From Dolosigranulum pigrum ATCC 51524 (GTDB lineage: Bacteria > Bacillota > Bacilli > Lactobacillales > Carnobacteriaceae_A), in contig NZ_JH601104.1 in NCBI RefSeq assembly GCF_000245815.1, positions 1 through 64,000 on the forward strand: 64,000 nt of DNA, in the 5' to 3' direction. A program made the translations under genes and the position numbers. This document shows positions 43,590-51,397 of this stretch, one piece after another. Position 1 is the stretch's first letter. Each line of letters begins with the position of its first letter. Under the pieces are notes generated by a model. That model was not told the DNA's origin. It did no database searches and was given only the letters and a program-made list of their open reading frames with translations.

Positions 43590-45404
43590 TTATTTAATTT
43601 CTTTAACAACTTCCTCTAGCTGGTTCAAGCGTTGTTCGAAGACATCCATAGCTCGTTGCAAGTAATCTTTGTTCGTCATGTCGAGACCAGCTTTTTTCAT
43701 CACTTCGATCGGATAATCGCTACTACCGGATTTCAAGTAACCTAAGTACGCATCTAGCGCACCTTCTTCTTCATTTAAGATTTTGTCCGCTAACGCCGTA
43801 GCTGCACAGAAACCAGTTGAGTATTGATATACATAGTAACCCATATAGAAGTGCGGAATACGCGACCATTCATATTGGATCTCTTCATCATTAACTACAA
43901 CATCGCCATAAAACTTATCATTAATCTCTGCATAGGTTTTATTTAAGAAATCAGCAGTCAATGGTTGTTTCTCTTGCGCTGCGGTGTGAATCTTGTGCTC
44001 GAATTCAGCAAATTGTGTCTGACGGAAGACTGTTCCCTTGAATCCATCTAAGTATTGGCTTAGAATGAGAGCTTTCTCTTCAGGTGAGTCAGCTTTTTTC
44101 AAGAGATAATCTGTTAATAGATTCTCGTTTGTAGTGCTGGCGATCTCAGCTAAGAAGATCGAATAGTCCCCATACACATACGGCTGATTGTTGCGCGTGA
44201 AGTAACTGTGCGCACTATGGCCTAATTCATGCACTAAGGTGTACAAGTGATTTAAAGAATCATGCCAGTTCAGCAAGATAAACGGATTCGTATCATACAT
44301 TCCTGATGAATACGCTCCACTGCGCTTCCCTTTATTCTCAACCACATCAATCCAACGCTCATTGAATGCCTTATCTAAAATCGCTTTGTACTCATCACCC
44401 AATACACTTAACCCTTTGTATGTTGCCTCTTTTGCTTCTTCAAATGAGTACTCTAAGCTATCATCCCCCGTAATCGGTGGGTATAAATCATACATATGCA
44501 ACTCATCAAGACCCAGTAATTCCTTACGTAACGCCATATAACGGTGTAAGAGTGGTAAGTTCTCATTCACCACTTCTAACAAGGTATCATGCACGCTCTC
44601 TGGAATGTGATTGTTCGATAACGCTTGATGGCGCGCTGAATCGTAATGGTGCACACGTGCTAAATAATTATTTTTCTTCACATCGCTCTGAAGCGTTGCC
44701 GCGAATGTATTATTTAAGCCTTTGTAGACTTCATACATTTTCTTGAAGGCTTCCTGGCGTACTGATCGATCCGTACTCTGAATCAACTCTCCGTATAAAC
44801 CGTGTGATAATTGGACTTTCTCGCCTTCTTCATTCGTCACTGTTGGAAATTCAATATCGGCATTATTTAACATCGAGAAGGTTTGGCTTCCAGATGATAA
44901 GATATCGCTAGCCCCAGCCAATAACGCTTCTTTCTCAGCACTTAAGACATGATCTCGATCAGCTAAAATTGTTTCAATTTCATGTTTGTAAGGTTGCAGC
45001 CCTTCTGCTTCAGCAAAGTACTGATCAATCGTCTCCTGTGAGAGTGATAGCAATTCTGGTGTAAACCAAGACCGTGCTTCTGCAACTTCAGCATATTTCA
45101 AGCGTGCGCGGTCATTAAGGGTCTGATACGTTGAATTTTCAGTATCTTGATCACTTTTTAAGTGTGAGTATACAAAGAGTTTACTCAACTTACGATTCAG
45201 ATCCAATAATGTCTCAAATGCTGCTAGAAAATTATCGGCCCCGTCACCCAAAGTACCTTGGAAGTTGACAAACTTATCTTTCAAGTCATCAATCGCTTCA
45301 AAATCTCGTTCCCAAGCTTCATCACTTTCATAAATAGTTGTTAAGTCCCATGTTTTTGCTTCTTCTACTTCATGACGTTTTGGTAATTGTTTTGTGTCTG
45401 ACAT
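43590..45404 (-). CDS. pepF: Oligoendopeptidase F
   Basis: 604 residues, the normal PepF length. M3 metallopeptidase zinc site HELGHSAHSYF, with the second Glu ligand in AEIASTTNENLL. It degrades peptides of 7-17 residues in the cytoplasm. Downstream of coiA by 85 bp, same strand, as in other Firmicutes. RBS GGAGGGGTTATATG. Confidence 0.95.
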   Translation of the reverse strand: MSDTKQLPKRHEVEEAKTWDLTTIYESDEAWERDFEAIDDLKDKFVNFQGTLGDGADNFLAAFETLLDLNRKLSKLFVYSHLKSDQDTENSTYQTLNDRARLKYAEVAEARSWFTPELLSLSQETIDQYFAEAEGLQPYKHEIETILADRDHVLSAEKEALLAGASDILSSGSQTFSMLNNADIEFPTVTNEEGEKVQLSHGLYGELIQSTDRSVRQEAFKKMYEVYKGLNNTFAATLQSDVKKNNYLARVHHYDSARHQALSNNHIPESVHDTLLEVVNENLPLLHRYMALRKELLGLDELHMYDLYPPITGDDSLEYSFEEAKEATYKGLSVLGDEYKAILDKAFNERWIDVVENKGKRSGAYSSGMYDTNPFILLNWHDSLNHLYTLVHELGHSAHSYFTRNNQPYVYGDYSIFLAEIASTTNENLLTDYLLKKADSPEEKALILSQYLDGFKGTVFRQTQFAEFEHKIHTAAQEKQPLTADFLNKTYAEINDKFYGDVVVNDEEIQYEWSRIPHFYMGYYVYQYSTGFCAATALADKILNEEEGALDAYLGYLKSGSSDYPIEVMKKAGLDMTNKDYLQRAMDVFEQRLNQLEEVVKEIK

Positions 45405-45489
45405 ATAACCCCTCCATCTTATTTATCTCTTATGATATCACAAAACAATTTATTTTCCTAAAAAGACGAATTTCACCACACGTCATTCG

Positions 45490-46602
45490 TTATTCCCGAT
45501 GAGCCGCAGTAAACTTCTCTTCTAAGGAATTGAAGCGTTTGGCTTGACCACGCCGGCAATAACCAATAGCCCCTTGCTTTTTTAACACACCAGAAGATAC
45601 TAATTCATCCAAAAATTCCATCAGTGGGGTTATCTTAATCGATTGATCTAATGTTGGCAATCGATAATAAACAATATGCTCTGCTTGCACTTGCTTACTA
45701 AGCCATTTAGCCAGTCGTTTAGGGGTAATAACGTGATATGTCGCCAAAGATTCTACCCACTTCAATAAGCGATAACGCCACTCGAAGTCATGTGTTCGAA
45801 TCATCCAATCTGAAGCTAATGGTTGATATAATTCTCTCGGTATCGAAATCAATGACTCGCGATCTTCATACAATAATTGCAAGAAGGGCAATAGCGATTG
45901 ATTACGATAAAATGCTTCTCGTTCTAATTGCTGATGCCAATACTTAATCTGTCGTTTCTCTAATTCTGATCGTTGCTCCGTAGATACTGACAGCTGCAAC
46001 CAATCAGCAAATATCTCAACCGCATCAGTAGCTATCTGTGTCGTGAATAATTGTCGCATACGTGGAGTGGCCAGCCCAGCATGGTTAGCGTGTATATTTA
46101 AATACAATAATTTAGGAGGGCTCTCTTGATGGCTGAATAACAATGATTTTTGCAAAGCTGTTAATGATTTACTTGCCATTACCGGACTACCGGCAATCCA
46201 TATCACACGATAATGATGCTTCTGATAGCCCGCTGTCCGTTTAGCAACTAAGTCAACCGGAATCGGACTACATTGAAACTCAATAGCTAGACGTTGATCA
46301 GGCAATAATAAATCCGGTCGCTGTTGCAACTCGGGCAAATACGGTTCGAGCTCCACTTTGGCGAAGGACCGGCTGAACAGTTGATAGAGCCATAATTTTC
46401 CTTGGACATGCTCAAGCGTCTCCCCTTCTGAAAATTGCTGACAATTACTTCCCGGATAATGGCTAAAATGAGCCATTTTATGCGTCCCCTTTTTTAAAAA
46501 CACAGCCTCCTGACACCCCGGACAATAATAAGTCTTCGAATGGTTCAGTGGCACTTCAAGGGCCATCATCAGTTCCTTCTGTTCATCCATTGCCATTAAC
46601 AT
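45490..46602 (-). CDS. coiA: Competence protein CoiA family
   Basis: 370 residues from ATG 46602 (GAGGGTGAGTTG upstream). N-terminal zinc-finger-like region YYCPGCQEAVFLKKGTHKMAHFSH (read in parts), then a nuclease-like core RPDLLLPDQRLAIEFQCSPI with the D...E-x-Q pattern of restriction-type folds. CoiA aids DmpA/RecA-dependent recombination during transformation in streptococci. Its conserved place is between mecA and pepF, as here. Confidence 0.87.
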   Translation of the reverse strand: MLMAMDEQKELMMALEVPLNHSKTYYCPGCQEAVFLKKGTHKMAHFSHYPGSNCQQFSEGETLEHVQGKLWLYQLFSRSFAKVELEPYLPELQQRPDLLLPDQRLAIEFQCSPIPVDLVAKRTAGYQKHHYRVIWIAGSPVMASKSLTALQKSLLFSHQESPPKLLYLNIHANHAGLATPRMRQLFTTQIATDAVEIFADWLQLSVSTEQRSELEKRQIKYWHQQLEREAFYRNQSLLPFLQLLYEDRESLISIPRELYQPLASDWMIRTHDFEWRYRLLKWVESLATYHVITPKRLAKWLSKQVQAEHIVYYRLPTLDQSIKITPLMEFLDELVSSGVLKKQGAIGYCRRGQAKRFNSLEEKFTAAHRE

Positions 46603-46669
46603 CAACTCACCCTCTCTACCTTATAAATACACCATACTTTCTGGTATTCACTTTCTAAATTAAAAAAGC

Positions 46670-46690
46670 CTATCCTCATAGAGAGGATAG
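46670..46690 (-). terminator. Terminator after mecA
   Basis: Minus-sense CTATCCTC / GAGGATAG stem followed by GCTTTTTTAATTT. Confidence 0.88.
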
Positions 46691-46704
46691 ACTCTTCGTG
46701 CACA

Positions 46705-47349
46705 TTATTCTGATTTAAAATGCTCTAACAAGACATTTAAGGCATTTTGTTCAATAATAGGCTCGGCGTACTCCGCAACCACATCGCTGGATACTTGGCT
46801 GAGTTGTGCGAATTCCAAAGCTTTAGCTCGCAAGAGATGCTTGTATGTCTCAGTTAGCTCACTGCCATGATCATTGAAGCGCAAACTCAAGTAATAATTC
46901 GTCGCTTCGCGGTAAAGCGTCGCCTCGAGATACTCCAAGTCAATATCTTGAGCTAACATAATGGCTTGTTCGATATTGTCAAACATCAAGACAAACTCTT
47001 CTAACGACTCTTCTTCATCGCTATCTGCTACTTTAATCTTTTTCTGTTGACTGACCTCAAGCTCTTTCATCACTGTATCGTCCAAGTATTCAATCAAATC
47101 ATCGGTCATCTGAGCTCCTTTCGTAATAAAGAGCTCCATTCCGTTATTTTTGGGCATGACTTGAAATGTCAGCGCATCTGAGTCTTTGAATGAATCATCA
47201 ATATCCACTTCATCCAAAATACTGTGGAAAAACTGTTCAATTTGTTGTTGATTCCCCAGTAAATCCAAAAAAGTAACTCCACGCTCGAGTAAATCCTCAT
47301 TATCGATCTTCACCCGTATCGTATCTTCATTAATATGCTCTATTTCCAT
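46705..47349 (-). CDS. mecA: Adaptor protein MecA
   Basis: 214 residues. N-terminal target-binding domain MEIEHINEDTIRVKI, acidic linker at ~88-115, C-terminal ClpC-binding domain with FDNIEQAIMLAQDI and YYLSLRFN. MecA brings competence and Spx-type regulators to ClpCP. Its own transcription unit between spx and coiA. RBS AAGGAGGTGTCTCAGT upstream of ATG. Confidence 0.93.
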   Translation of the reverse strand: MEIEHINEDTIRVKIDNEDLLERGVTFLDLLGNQQQIEQFFHSILDEVDIDDSFKDSDALTFQVMPKNNGMELFITKGAQMTDDLIEYLDDTVMKELEVSQQKKIKVADSDEEESLEEFVLMFDNIEQAIMLAQDIDLEYLEATLYREATNYYLSLRFNDHGSELTETYKHLLRAKALEFAQLSQVSSDVVAEYAEPIIEQNALNVLLEHFKSE

Positions 47350-47451
47350 TACTGAGACACCTCCTTCTTACCTATTATCGTTAGACATATTTCATTCATT
47401 ATAGTCAAAAAAACAACTCCTGACAAATCATATACAACTTCATACAACACA

Positions 47452-47844
47452 TTATTCTTCAGTAAAATAATCCAATTCTTCAATCGACAAAATTTCTTTC
47501 GGAATAAATTTTTGAATTTCATCTTCATTAAATCCCGTCATTAGTCGCTTATCATCAAATATAATGGGATTTTTTAACAACCGAGGTTCTTCTTGAATAA
47601 AATCAATGAGTTCTGACAAAGAGACGGTCTCATTAGCGACAGTCCCTTTCACCAATGATAAGTATTCTGGCGCAATCAGATCTTCCGCCCCTAATTCCGT
47701 TAAGGTCATCATTTGCTTAATCTCATCCAAGGTGACTAATTCATCAAAATATTCGCGCTCAACATAAGGGATATCACTTTCATCTAGCCATTCTTTCGCT
47801 TTCAATGACTCAATGGATATCGGATTGGTAAAAATAGTAATCAT
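47452..47844 (-). CDS. Spx/ArsC-family regulator lacking the CxxC switch
   Basis: 130 residues, the length of Spx. Core features of Spx are kept: KAKEWLDESDIPYVEREYF, LTELGAEDLI, and the late RLLKNPIIFDDKRLMTGFNEDEIQKFIP with the Arg-Leu that contacts RNA polymerase alpha-CTD. At the N-terminus, where Spx has CTSC, it reads TNPISIESLK; there is no cysteine in the protein at all. So if it binds RNA polymerase it cannot be switched by disulfide formation. It begins 24 bp after lplA, likely co-transcribed, and lies next to mecA in the standard spx position. Confidence 0.85.
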   Translation of the reverse strand: MITIFTNPISIESLKAKEWLDESDIPYVEREYFDELVTLDEIKQMMTLTELGAEDLIAPEYLSLVKGTVANETVSLSELIDFIQEEPRLLKNPIIFDDKRLMTGFNEDEIQKFIPKEILSIEELDYFTEE

Positions 47845-47868
47845 TAAATCCGCCCCTTATCGACTATC

Positions 47869-48888
47869 TTAGTAAATTAATTCAATTAATTCATCGACTG
47901 TCACATTTCCGAAGTATTTATCGAGATCAATCGTTTCAAGTACTGACTTTATGCTTTCAGTCTCATATTTTATGCCGATCAACTGCTCTTCGACATCAGC
48001 AATTTCGCCCATACCGAAGAAATCACCATAAATCTTCAGATCACTAATTTCACCGTGGTCAATATCGAGCTTCACTTCAACCGTCCCACAACTTAGACGT
48101 TCACTCCGTTCAAGTTCAAAGTCGGGAGAAGAACCATAATTCCAGTCCCAGTTGTCCGTATACTTCGCCGCAAATGCTTCAATATGTGTCCAATCTTCGT
48201 CAGTTAACTGATACTCTTTCACTTCAGATTGATCATCTACTTCGAACAGATCCAATAGCAGTCGTTGGCGGAAATCTTTCGTATTTATCCCTTGATACTC
48301 ATCACCTAAGTAGGGTTTGATATTCGTTACTCGACTACGAATAGATTTGATACCTTTGGATTCTAGTTTATGTTTTTTAGGTCGCAAAGCATCCACAACT
48401 GCTTCGATTTCAGAGTCGAATAGAATCGATCCATGAGCTGTCATGCGCCCATTTTTCGTATACATCGCATTCCCAGAGAATTTTTTGTCATCAATAATTA
48501 AATCATTGCGTCCTTGTAGTTTGGCACCATCTGCCCCCATCTTATGCAAGGATTTAATAACCGGTTCCGTAAATTTTTGGAAGTTACGGAATGACTGCCC
48601 ATCATCTTCGGTTATGAAGCAAAAGTTCAAGACACCTAGGTCATGATAAACTGCTCCACCCCCGCTGAAGCGACGTACCACTTTCACGCCATTCTCTTCC
48701 ACATAAGTCGTATTGACCTCTTCATACGTATTTTGGTTTTTACCTACAATAATAGAGTTATCATTAATATAGAAGAGTAAAACTGGTTCATCGAGCTTTA
48801 CTTCATTCAATAAATAGTATTCAATTGCTAAGTTTAAGGCTGCATCATGAATTTCTTCTCCATTGCGCTCATTTTTTACATAATACAT
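47869..48888 (-). CDS. lplA: Lipoate--protein ligase
   Basis: 339 residues from ATG 48888 (GAAAGGAACGATTCG upstream); 13 more codons are open but lack an RBS. Motif VVRRFSGGGAVYHDLGVLNF binds lipoyl-AMP, NDLIIDDKKFSGNAMY holds the catalytic Lys, and the C-terminal accessory domain (~255-339) is present. It activates free lipoate and attaches it to E2/GcvH proteins. First gene of lplA-spx. Confidence 0.95.
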   Translation of the reverse strand: MYYVKNERNGEEIHDAALNLAIEYYLLNEVKLDEPVLLFYINDNSIIVGKNQNTYEEVNTTYVEENGVKVVRRFSGGGAVYHDLGVLNFCFITEDDGQSFRNFQKFTEPVIKSLHKMGADGAKLQGRNDLIIDDKKFSGNAMYTKNGRMTAHGSILFDSEIEAVVDALRPKKHKLESKGIKSIRSRVTNIKPYLGDEYQGINTKDFRQRLLLDLFEVDDQSEVKEYQLTDEDWTHIEAFAAKYTDNWDWNYGSSPDFELERSERLSCGTVEVKLDIDHGEISDLKIYGDFFGMGEIADVEEQLIGIKYETESIKSVLETIDLDKYFGNVTVDELIELIY

Positions 48889-48990
48889 CGAATCGTTCCT
48901 TTCATGATCATTTAGTCTATCAGACACTCACCTAAAGTATACCACACATCTGATGATTTGTTAGGTAATTTAATTTTTTTCTTGAAAGTT

Positions 48991-49298
48991 TTAGAAATTA
49001 ATAATATCTTCAAGATGCTCTTCTACTGATGAATGGAGATGATGCGTGATCATAATAACGGTTAGATCCAGATTTATCAGCAGTGTTTCCTCAATTTCAA
49101 GCGCCATTTTTTCATCAAGATTGCTGGTTGTTTCATCTAATAAAATAATATGTGGATTTCTCAATAATCCATTTGAACAAGTGCATCAAATGCATAAACA
49201 GTTAGTATACCCGTTGCAACTTTAGCTATAGTAGCTATGAGAATAACAAAATAGAGCGCCAAACCTTCTTTCCATTGCTTTTTTATATACTTTAACAT
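48991..49298 (-). pseudogene. ABC exporter gene with its middle deleted
   Basis: ATG 49298 (AGGAGG upstream) opens MLKYIKKQWKEGLALYF..., the first membrane helix of an ABC-type exporter, and continues 42 codons to about 49175. There the sequence jumps, out of frame, into the last ~58 codons of an ATP-binding domain: LLRNPHIILLDETTSNLDE (Walker B and D-loop) and VIMITHHL (H-loop), to a stop at 48991. The signature LSGGQ motif, Walker A and most of the membrane domain are missing, as expected after a deletion of well over 1 kb. Not functional. The ATG overlaps the end of the 51-codon ORF upstream. Confidence 0.85.
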
Positions 49299-49447
49299 CC
49301 GCTTGCCTCCTGCTGATGAAATGTAAGAAAATTAAACACTTTTCTATCATTTTCTGTCGTTAACACTCGCTTATTACAAAAAATTTCAATATGCGTATCA
49401 GTTAAATTCCCTATGAGTTCTTTCTTTAATCTAAATATATTATTCAT
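49292..49447 (-). CDS. 51-residue protein coupled to the ABC exporter remnant
   Basis: Starts ATG 49447 after AAAGAGGTAATTTCA and ends TGTTAA, overlapping the exporter ATG (GGATGTTAA). The peptide is hydrophilic, MNNIFRLKKELIGNLTDTHI... with two cysteines, one at the very C-terminus. No homologue comes to mind. Being translated just before an exporter, it could be a peptide precursor (RiPP or signal), or a regulator. Conservation would tell. Confidence 0.55.
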   Translation of the reverse strand: MNNIFRLKKELIGNLTDTHIEIFCNKRVLTTENDRKVFNFLTFHQQEASGC

Positions 49448-49473
49448 TGAAATTACCTCTTTTTTTCATCTTT

Positions 49474-49503
49474 ATTGTACTTTATTTCAAATTTTAGTAC
49501 AAT
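49474..49503. promoter_or_regulatory. Symmetric divergent promoter
   Basis: ATTGTACT (49474-49481) and AGTACAAT (49496-49503) form an 8-bp inverted repeat. Each strand reads TTGTAC - 17 bp - TACAAT, so one palindrome supplies -35 and -10 boxes in both directions: left to the 51-codon ORF and exporter, right to the short ORF at 49562. Confidence 0.6.
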
Positions 49504-49510
49504 AAATACA

Positions 49511-49536
49511 TCAAAATAATGTGATTATTATTTTGA
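49511..49536. repeat. 10-bp inverted repeat (operator candidate)
   Basis: TCAAAATAAT (49511-49520) and ATTATTTTGA (49527-49536) around GTGATT. It lies just downstream of the rightward promoter, where a repressor would block it. Confidence 0.5.
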
Positions 49537-49561
49537 AATTTACAGAAAGGCGTTGACGGCT

Positions 49562-49642
49562 ATGAGAATCATTAAGAGAAAAATAAACTATAGTATTGGA
49601 GACTTCCGATTCAAAATTAAAATTGAACTTAGCTTTAATTGA
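49562..49642 (+). CDS. 26-codon basic peptide ORF (possibly a remnant)
   Basis: MRIIKRKINYSIGDFRFKIK and six more residues; strongly basic. GAAAGG is 12 bases before ATG, a loose fit. The stop codon is created by the second copy of a 16-bp tandem repeat; with one copy the frame would end three codons further. Further on (49692-49780) another frame reads FTIFGVGAIGIATTQTST, hydrophobic then polar, without a start codon. Either a damaged peptide gene or chance. Confidence 0.35.
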   Translation: MRIIKRKINYSIGDFRFKIKIELSFN

Positions 49643-49668
49643 ACTTAGTTTTAATTGAACTTAGCTTT
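49621..49668. repeat. 16-bp tandem repeat, three copies
   Basis: AATTGAACTTAGCTTT at 49621, 49637 and 49653; the middle copy has one change (GTTTT). Unit length is not a multiple of three. Confidence 0.9.
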
Positions 49669-49754
49669 AAAAGTAACTAAATGATGAGCTGGAAGATTTC
49701 TTAGTTTTACAATATTTGGTGTTGGTGCGATAGGAATTGCAACTACCCAAACAT

Positions 49755-49806
49755 CAACATCGACAGATCCAATCCTTTCATGAAAAGATTTGGTCTGTCG
49801 ATGTTG
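49755..49806. terminator. 13-bp perfect inverted repeat
   Basis: CAACATCGACAGA (49755-49767) / TCTGTCGATGTTG (49794-49806), with further pairing inside. No T tract on either side, so a terminator is possible but weak; it closes the small-peptide region. Confidence 0.45.
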
Positions 49807-49901
49807 TGTATATTAGTTAATTTTCAACATATAGTACATAAGTAATGAAAAATACTTTGATACATAAAATCGTTGATGAGATATTTACTCTAATAAAAAA
49901 C

Positions 49902-49963
49902 CGTTCAAATTTTATCTATTCATCAATGTCATTGAAATGTCATTGACTAGATAAAACTGAACG
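49902..49963 (-). terminator. Terminator of infC-rpmI-rplT
   Basis: Long hairpin: CGTTCA..TTTTATCTA / TAGATAAAA.TGAACG, with an inner ATCAATGTCAT/ATGTCATTGA stem; on the minus strand GGTTTTTTATT follows. A smaller GC-rich hairpin at 50000-50023 lies just after rplT. Confidence 0.65.
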
Positions 49964-50029
49964 ATTAATTTTGTTACTTATCGGTTGATTTCAACACCCC
50001 CAACACTAAATGTTAGGGGCCAAAAAATA

Positions 50030-50392
50030 TTATTGGTTATTTAATGCTTCTTGTGCTTGGTTAGCTAATGACTCAAATGACTCCGCATCGTTAACTGCCA
50101 AGTCAGCAAGTACTTTACGGTTTAAATCGATGTTTGCTAATTTCAAACCGTGCATAAATTTAGAGTAGCTTAAGCCATGTTGACGTGCTGCCGCGTTAAT
50201 TCGTGTAATCCATAATTTACGGAAGTTACGTTTGTTTTGTTTACGGTCGCGGTATGCATACATGTATGACTTCATAACTTGCTGTTTAGCAACTTTGAAT
50301 AATTTATGCTTCGCGCCGAAGTATCCTTTTGCTAATTTCAATACGCGCTTACGGCGTTTTAATGTGACTGTTCCACCTTTTACTCTTGCCAT
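50030..50392 (-). CDS. rplT: 50S ribosomal protein L20
   Basis: 120 residues, standard length. RRKRVLKLAKGYFGAKHKLF, RKQNKRNFRKLWITRINAAA and KFMHGLKLANIDLNRKVLADL (read in two parts) are the L20 core. Binds 23S rRNA early in assembly and represses its own operon through the leader. Last of infC-rpmI-rplT. Confidence 0.97.
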   Translation of the reverse strand: MARVKGGTVTLKRRKRVLKLAKGYFGAKHKLFKVAKQQVMKSYMYAYRDRKQNKRNFRKLWITRINAAARQHGLSYSKFMHGLKLANIDLNRKVLADLAVNDAESFESLANQAQEALNNQ

Positions 50393-50422
50393 TGATCTCT
50401 CTCCTTGCTACTTATTCAATTA

Positions 50423-50623
50423 TTATTTCATGTAAGTGACTTGTTGCTTAATACGTTTGTAATCGCCCTTCGATACAAGTTTTGATTTACGCAATTGACG
50501 TTTTTGCTTTTGTGTTTTGTTTGCGAACAAGTGACTTGTTTTCGCACGAGAACGTTTTAATTTTCCAGATCCTGTACGTTTAAATCGTTTTTGACTACCT
50601 TTGTGTGTTTTCATTTTTGGCAT
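50423..50623 (-). CDS. rpmI: 50S ribosomal protein L35
   Basis: 66 residues. MPKMKTHKGSQKRFKRTGSG is the family start; very basic. Lies 26 bp after infC and 30 bp before rplT. AGGAGGAAATAAATT upstream. Confidence 0.97.
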   Translation of the reverse strand: MPKMKTHKGSQKRFKRTGSGKLKRSRAKTSHLFANKTQKQKRQLRKSKLVSKGDYKRIKQQVTYMK

Positions 50624-50649
50624 AATTTATTTCCTCCTAGATATTGCGT

Positions 50650-51165
50650 TTATTTATCACTTTTAGGAGCCATCATTAAGAACATACTACGCCCATCCAT
50701 CTTTGGTTTCTGTTCAATGTCTCCAACGTCTTTTGTCTCTTCAGCAAAGCGTTCCAAGACTTCACGACCGATATCTTTGTGAGTAATGGCACGTCCGCGG
50801 AAGCGAATTGTCGCTTTCACTTTGTCGCCATCTTTTTCTAAGAATTTACGGCCTTGACGCAATTTCGTATTGAAATCGTGATCATCAATTGTAGGGCTAA
50901 ATCTAATTTCTTTCACTTCAATTGTTTTCTGATTCTTACGCTGTTCCTTTTCTTTCTTCTGTTGTTCGTATTTGTACTTACCGTAATCCATAATACGAGC
51001 AACAGCAGGGTTCGCGTTCGGTGATACTAGCACAAGATCTAATTCAGCTCGCACTGCAGCATCCAATGCTTTCTCACGTGAAACAACTCCAATTTGCTCT
51101 CCATCATGTCCGATTAACCGTACTTTACTATCCTTAATACGGTCATTGATAATCATTTCTTTTAT
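50650..51165 (-). CDS. infC: Translation initiation factor IF-3, possibly with an AUA start
   Basis: 171 or 168 residues. IF3 N-domain VRLIGHDGEQIGVVSREKAL and linker, C-domain ATIRFRGRAITHKDIGREVLERF. It prevents subunit joining and checks initiator tRNA and start codon. The nearest ATG (51156) is 18 bases after GGAGG, too far; the codon three before it, ATA at 51165-51163, sits 9 bases after GGAGG. Rare start codons are known for infC elsewhere, where IF3 represses them. I therefore extend the call to 51165 with caution; the ATG at 51156 remains possible using AAAGAA or AAGGG. Confidence 0.9.
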   Translation of the reverse strand: MKEMIINDRIKDSKVRLIGHDGEQIGVVSREKALDAAVRAELDLVLVSPNANPAVARIMDYGKYKYEQQKKEKEQRKNQKTIEVKEIRFSPTIDDHDFNTKLRQGRKFLEKDGDKVKATIRFRGRAITHKDIGREVLERFAEETKDVGDIEQKPKMDGRSMFLMMAPKSDK

Positions 51166-51175
51166 GACCCTTCAC

Positions 51176-51365
51176 CTCCAAAGTATTTGCGAGAATAACA
51201 AAGAACGGGATCTCTATCCACATAGATATCCCGTTCCGTTAGGGAGAAAGTCTACAGCAAACTGCATCTAACTTTTCTCCAACGTGTCTATTAGCCCATG
51301 GACAGTATCCATTAGGCGAGAAGCGGGACTTCTACTTTGTTTTCTCTACAACAACCATTGTATAA
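51176..51365 (-). ncRNA. L20 leader (infC operon autoregulatory leader)
   Basis: Long structured 5' region with AGAAGTCCCGCTTCTCGCC-type hairpin (51308-51335), GGAGAAAAG/CTTTCTCC pairing, and a last stem AACGGGATATCTAT / ATAGAGATCCCGTT (51200-51237) followed by CTTTGTTATT, a terminator-like fold. It fits the Firmicutes L20 leader, where L20 binding favours termination. Confidence 0.8.
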
Positions 51366-51397
51366 CATACTGGAATGATTGTCAAGTGGTTAAAAAA

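Noticed and set aside
49621..49668. CRISPR-like array
   Set aside because: The 16-bp copies abut with no spacers; a plain tandem repeat.
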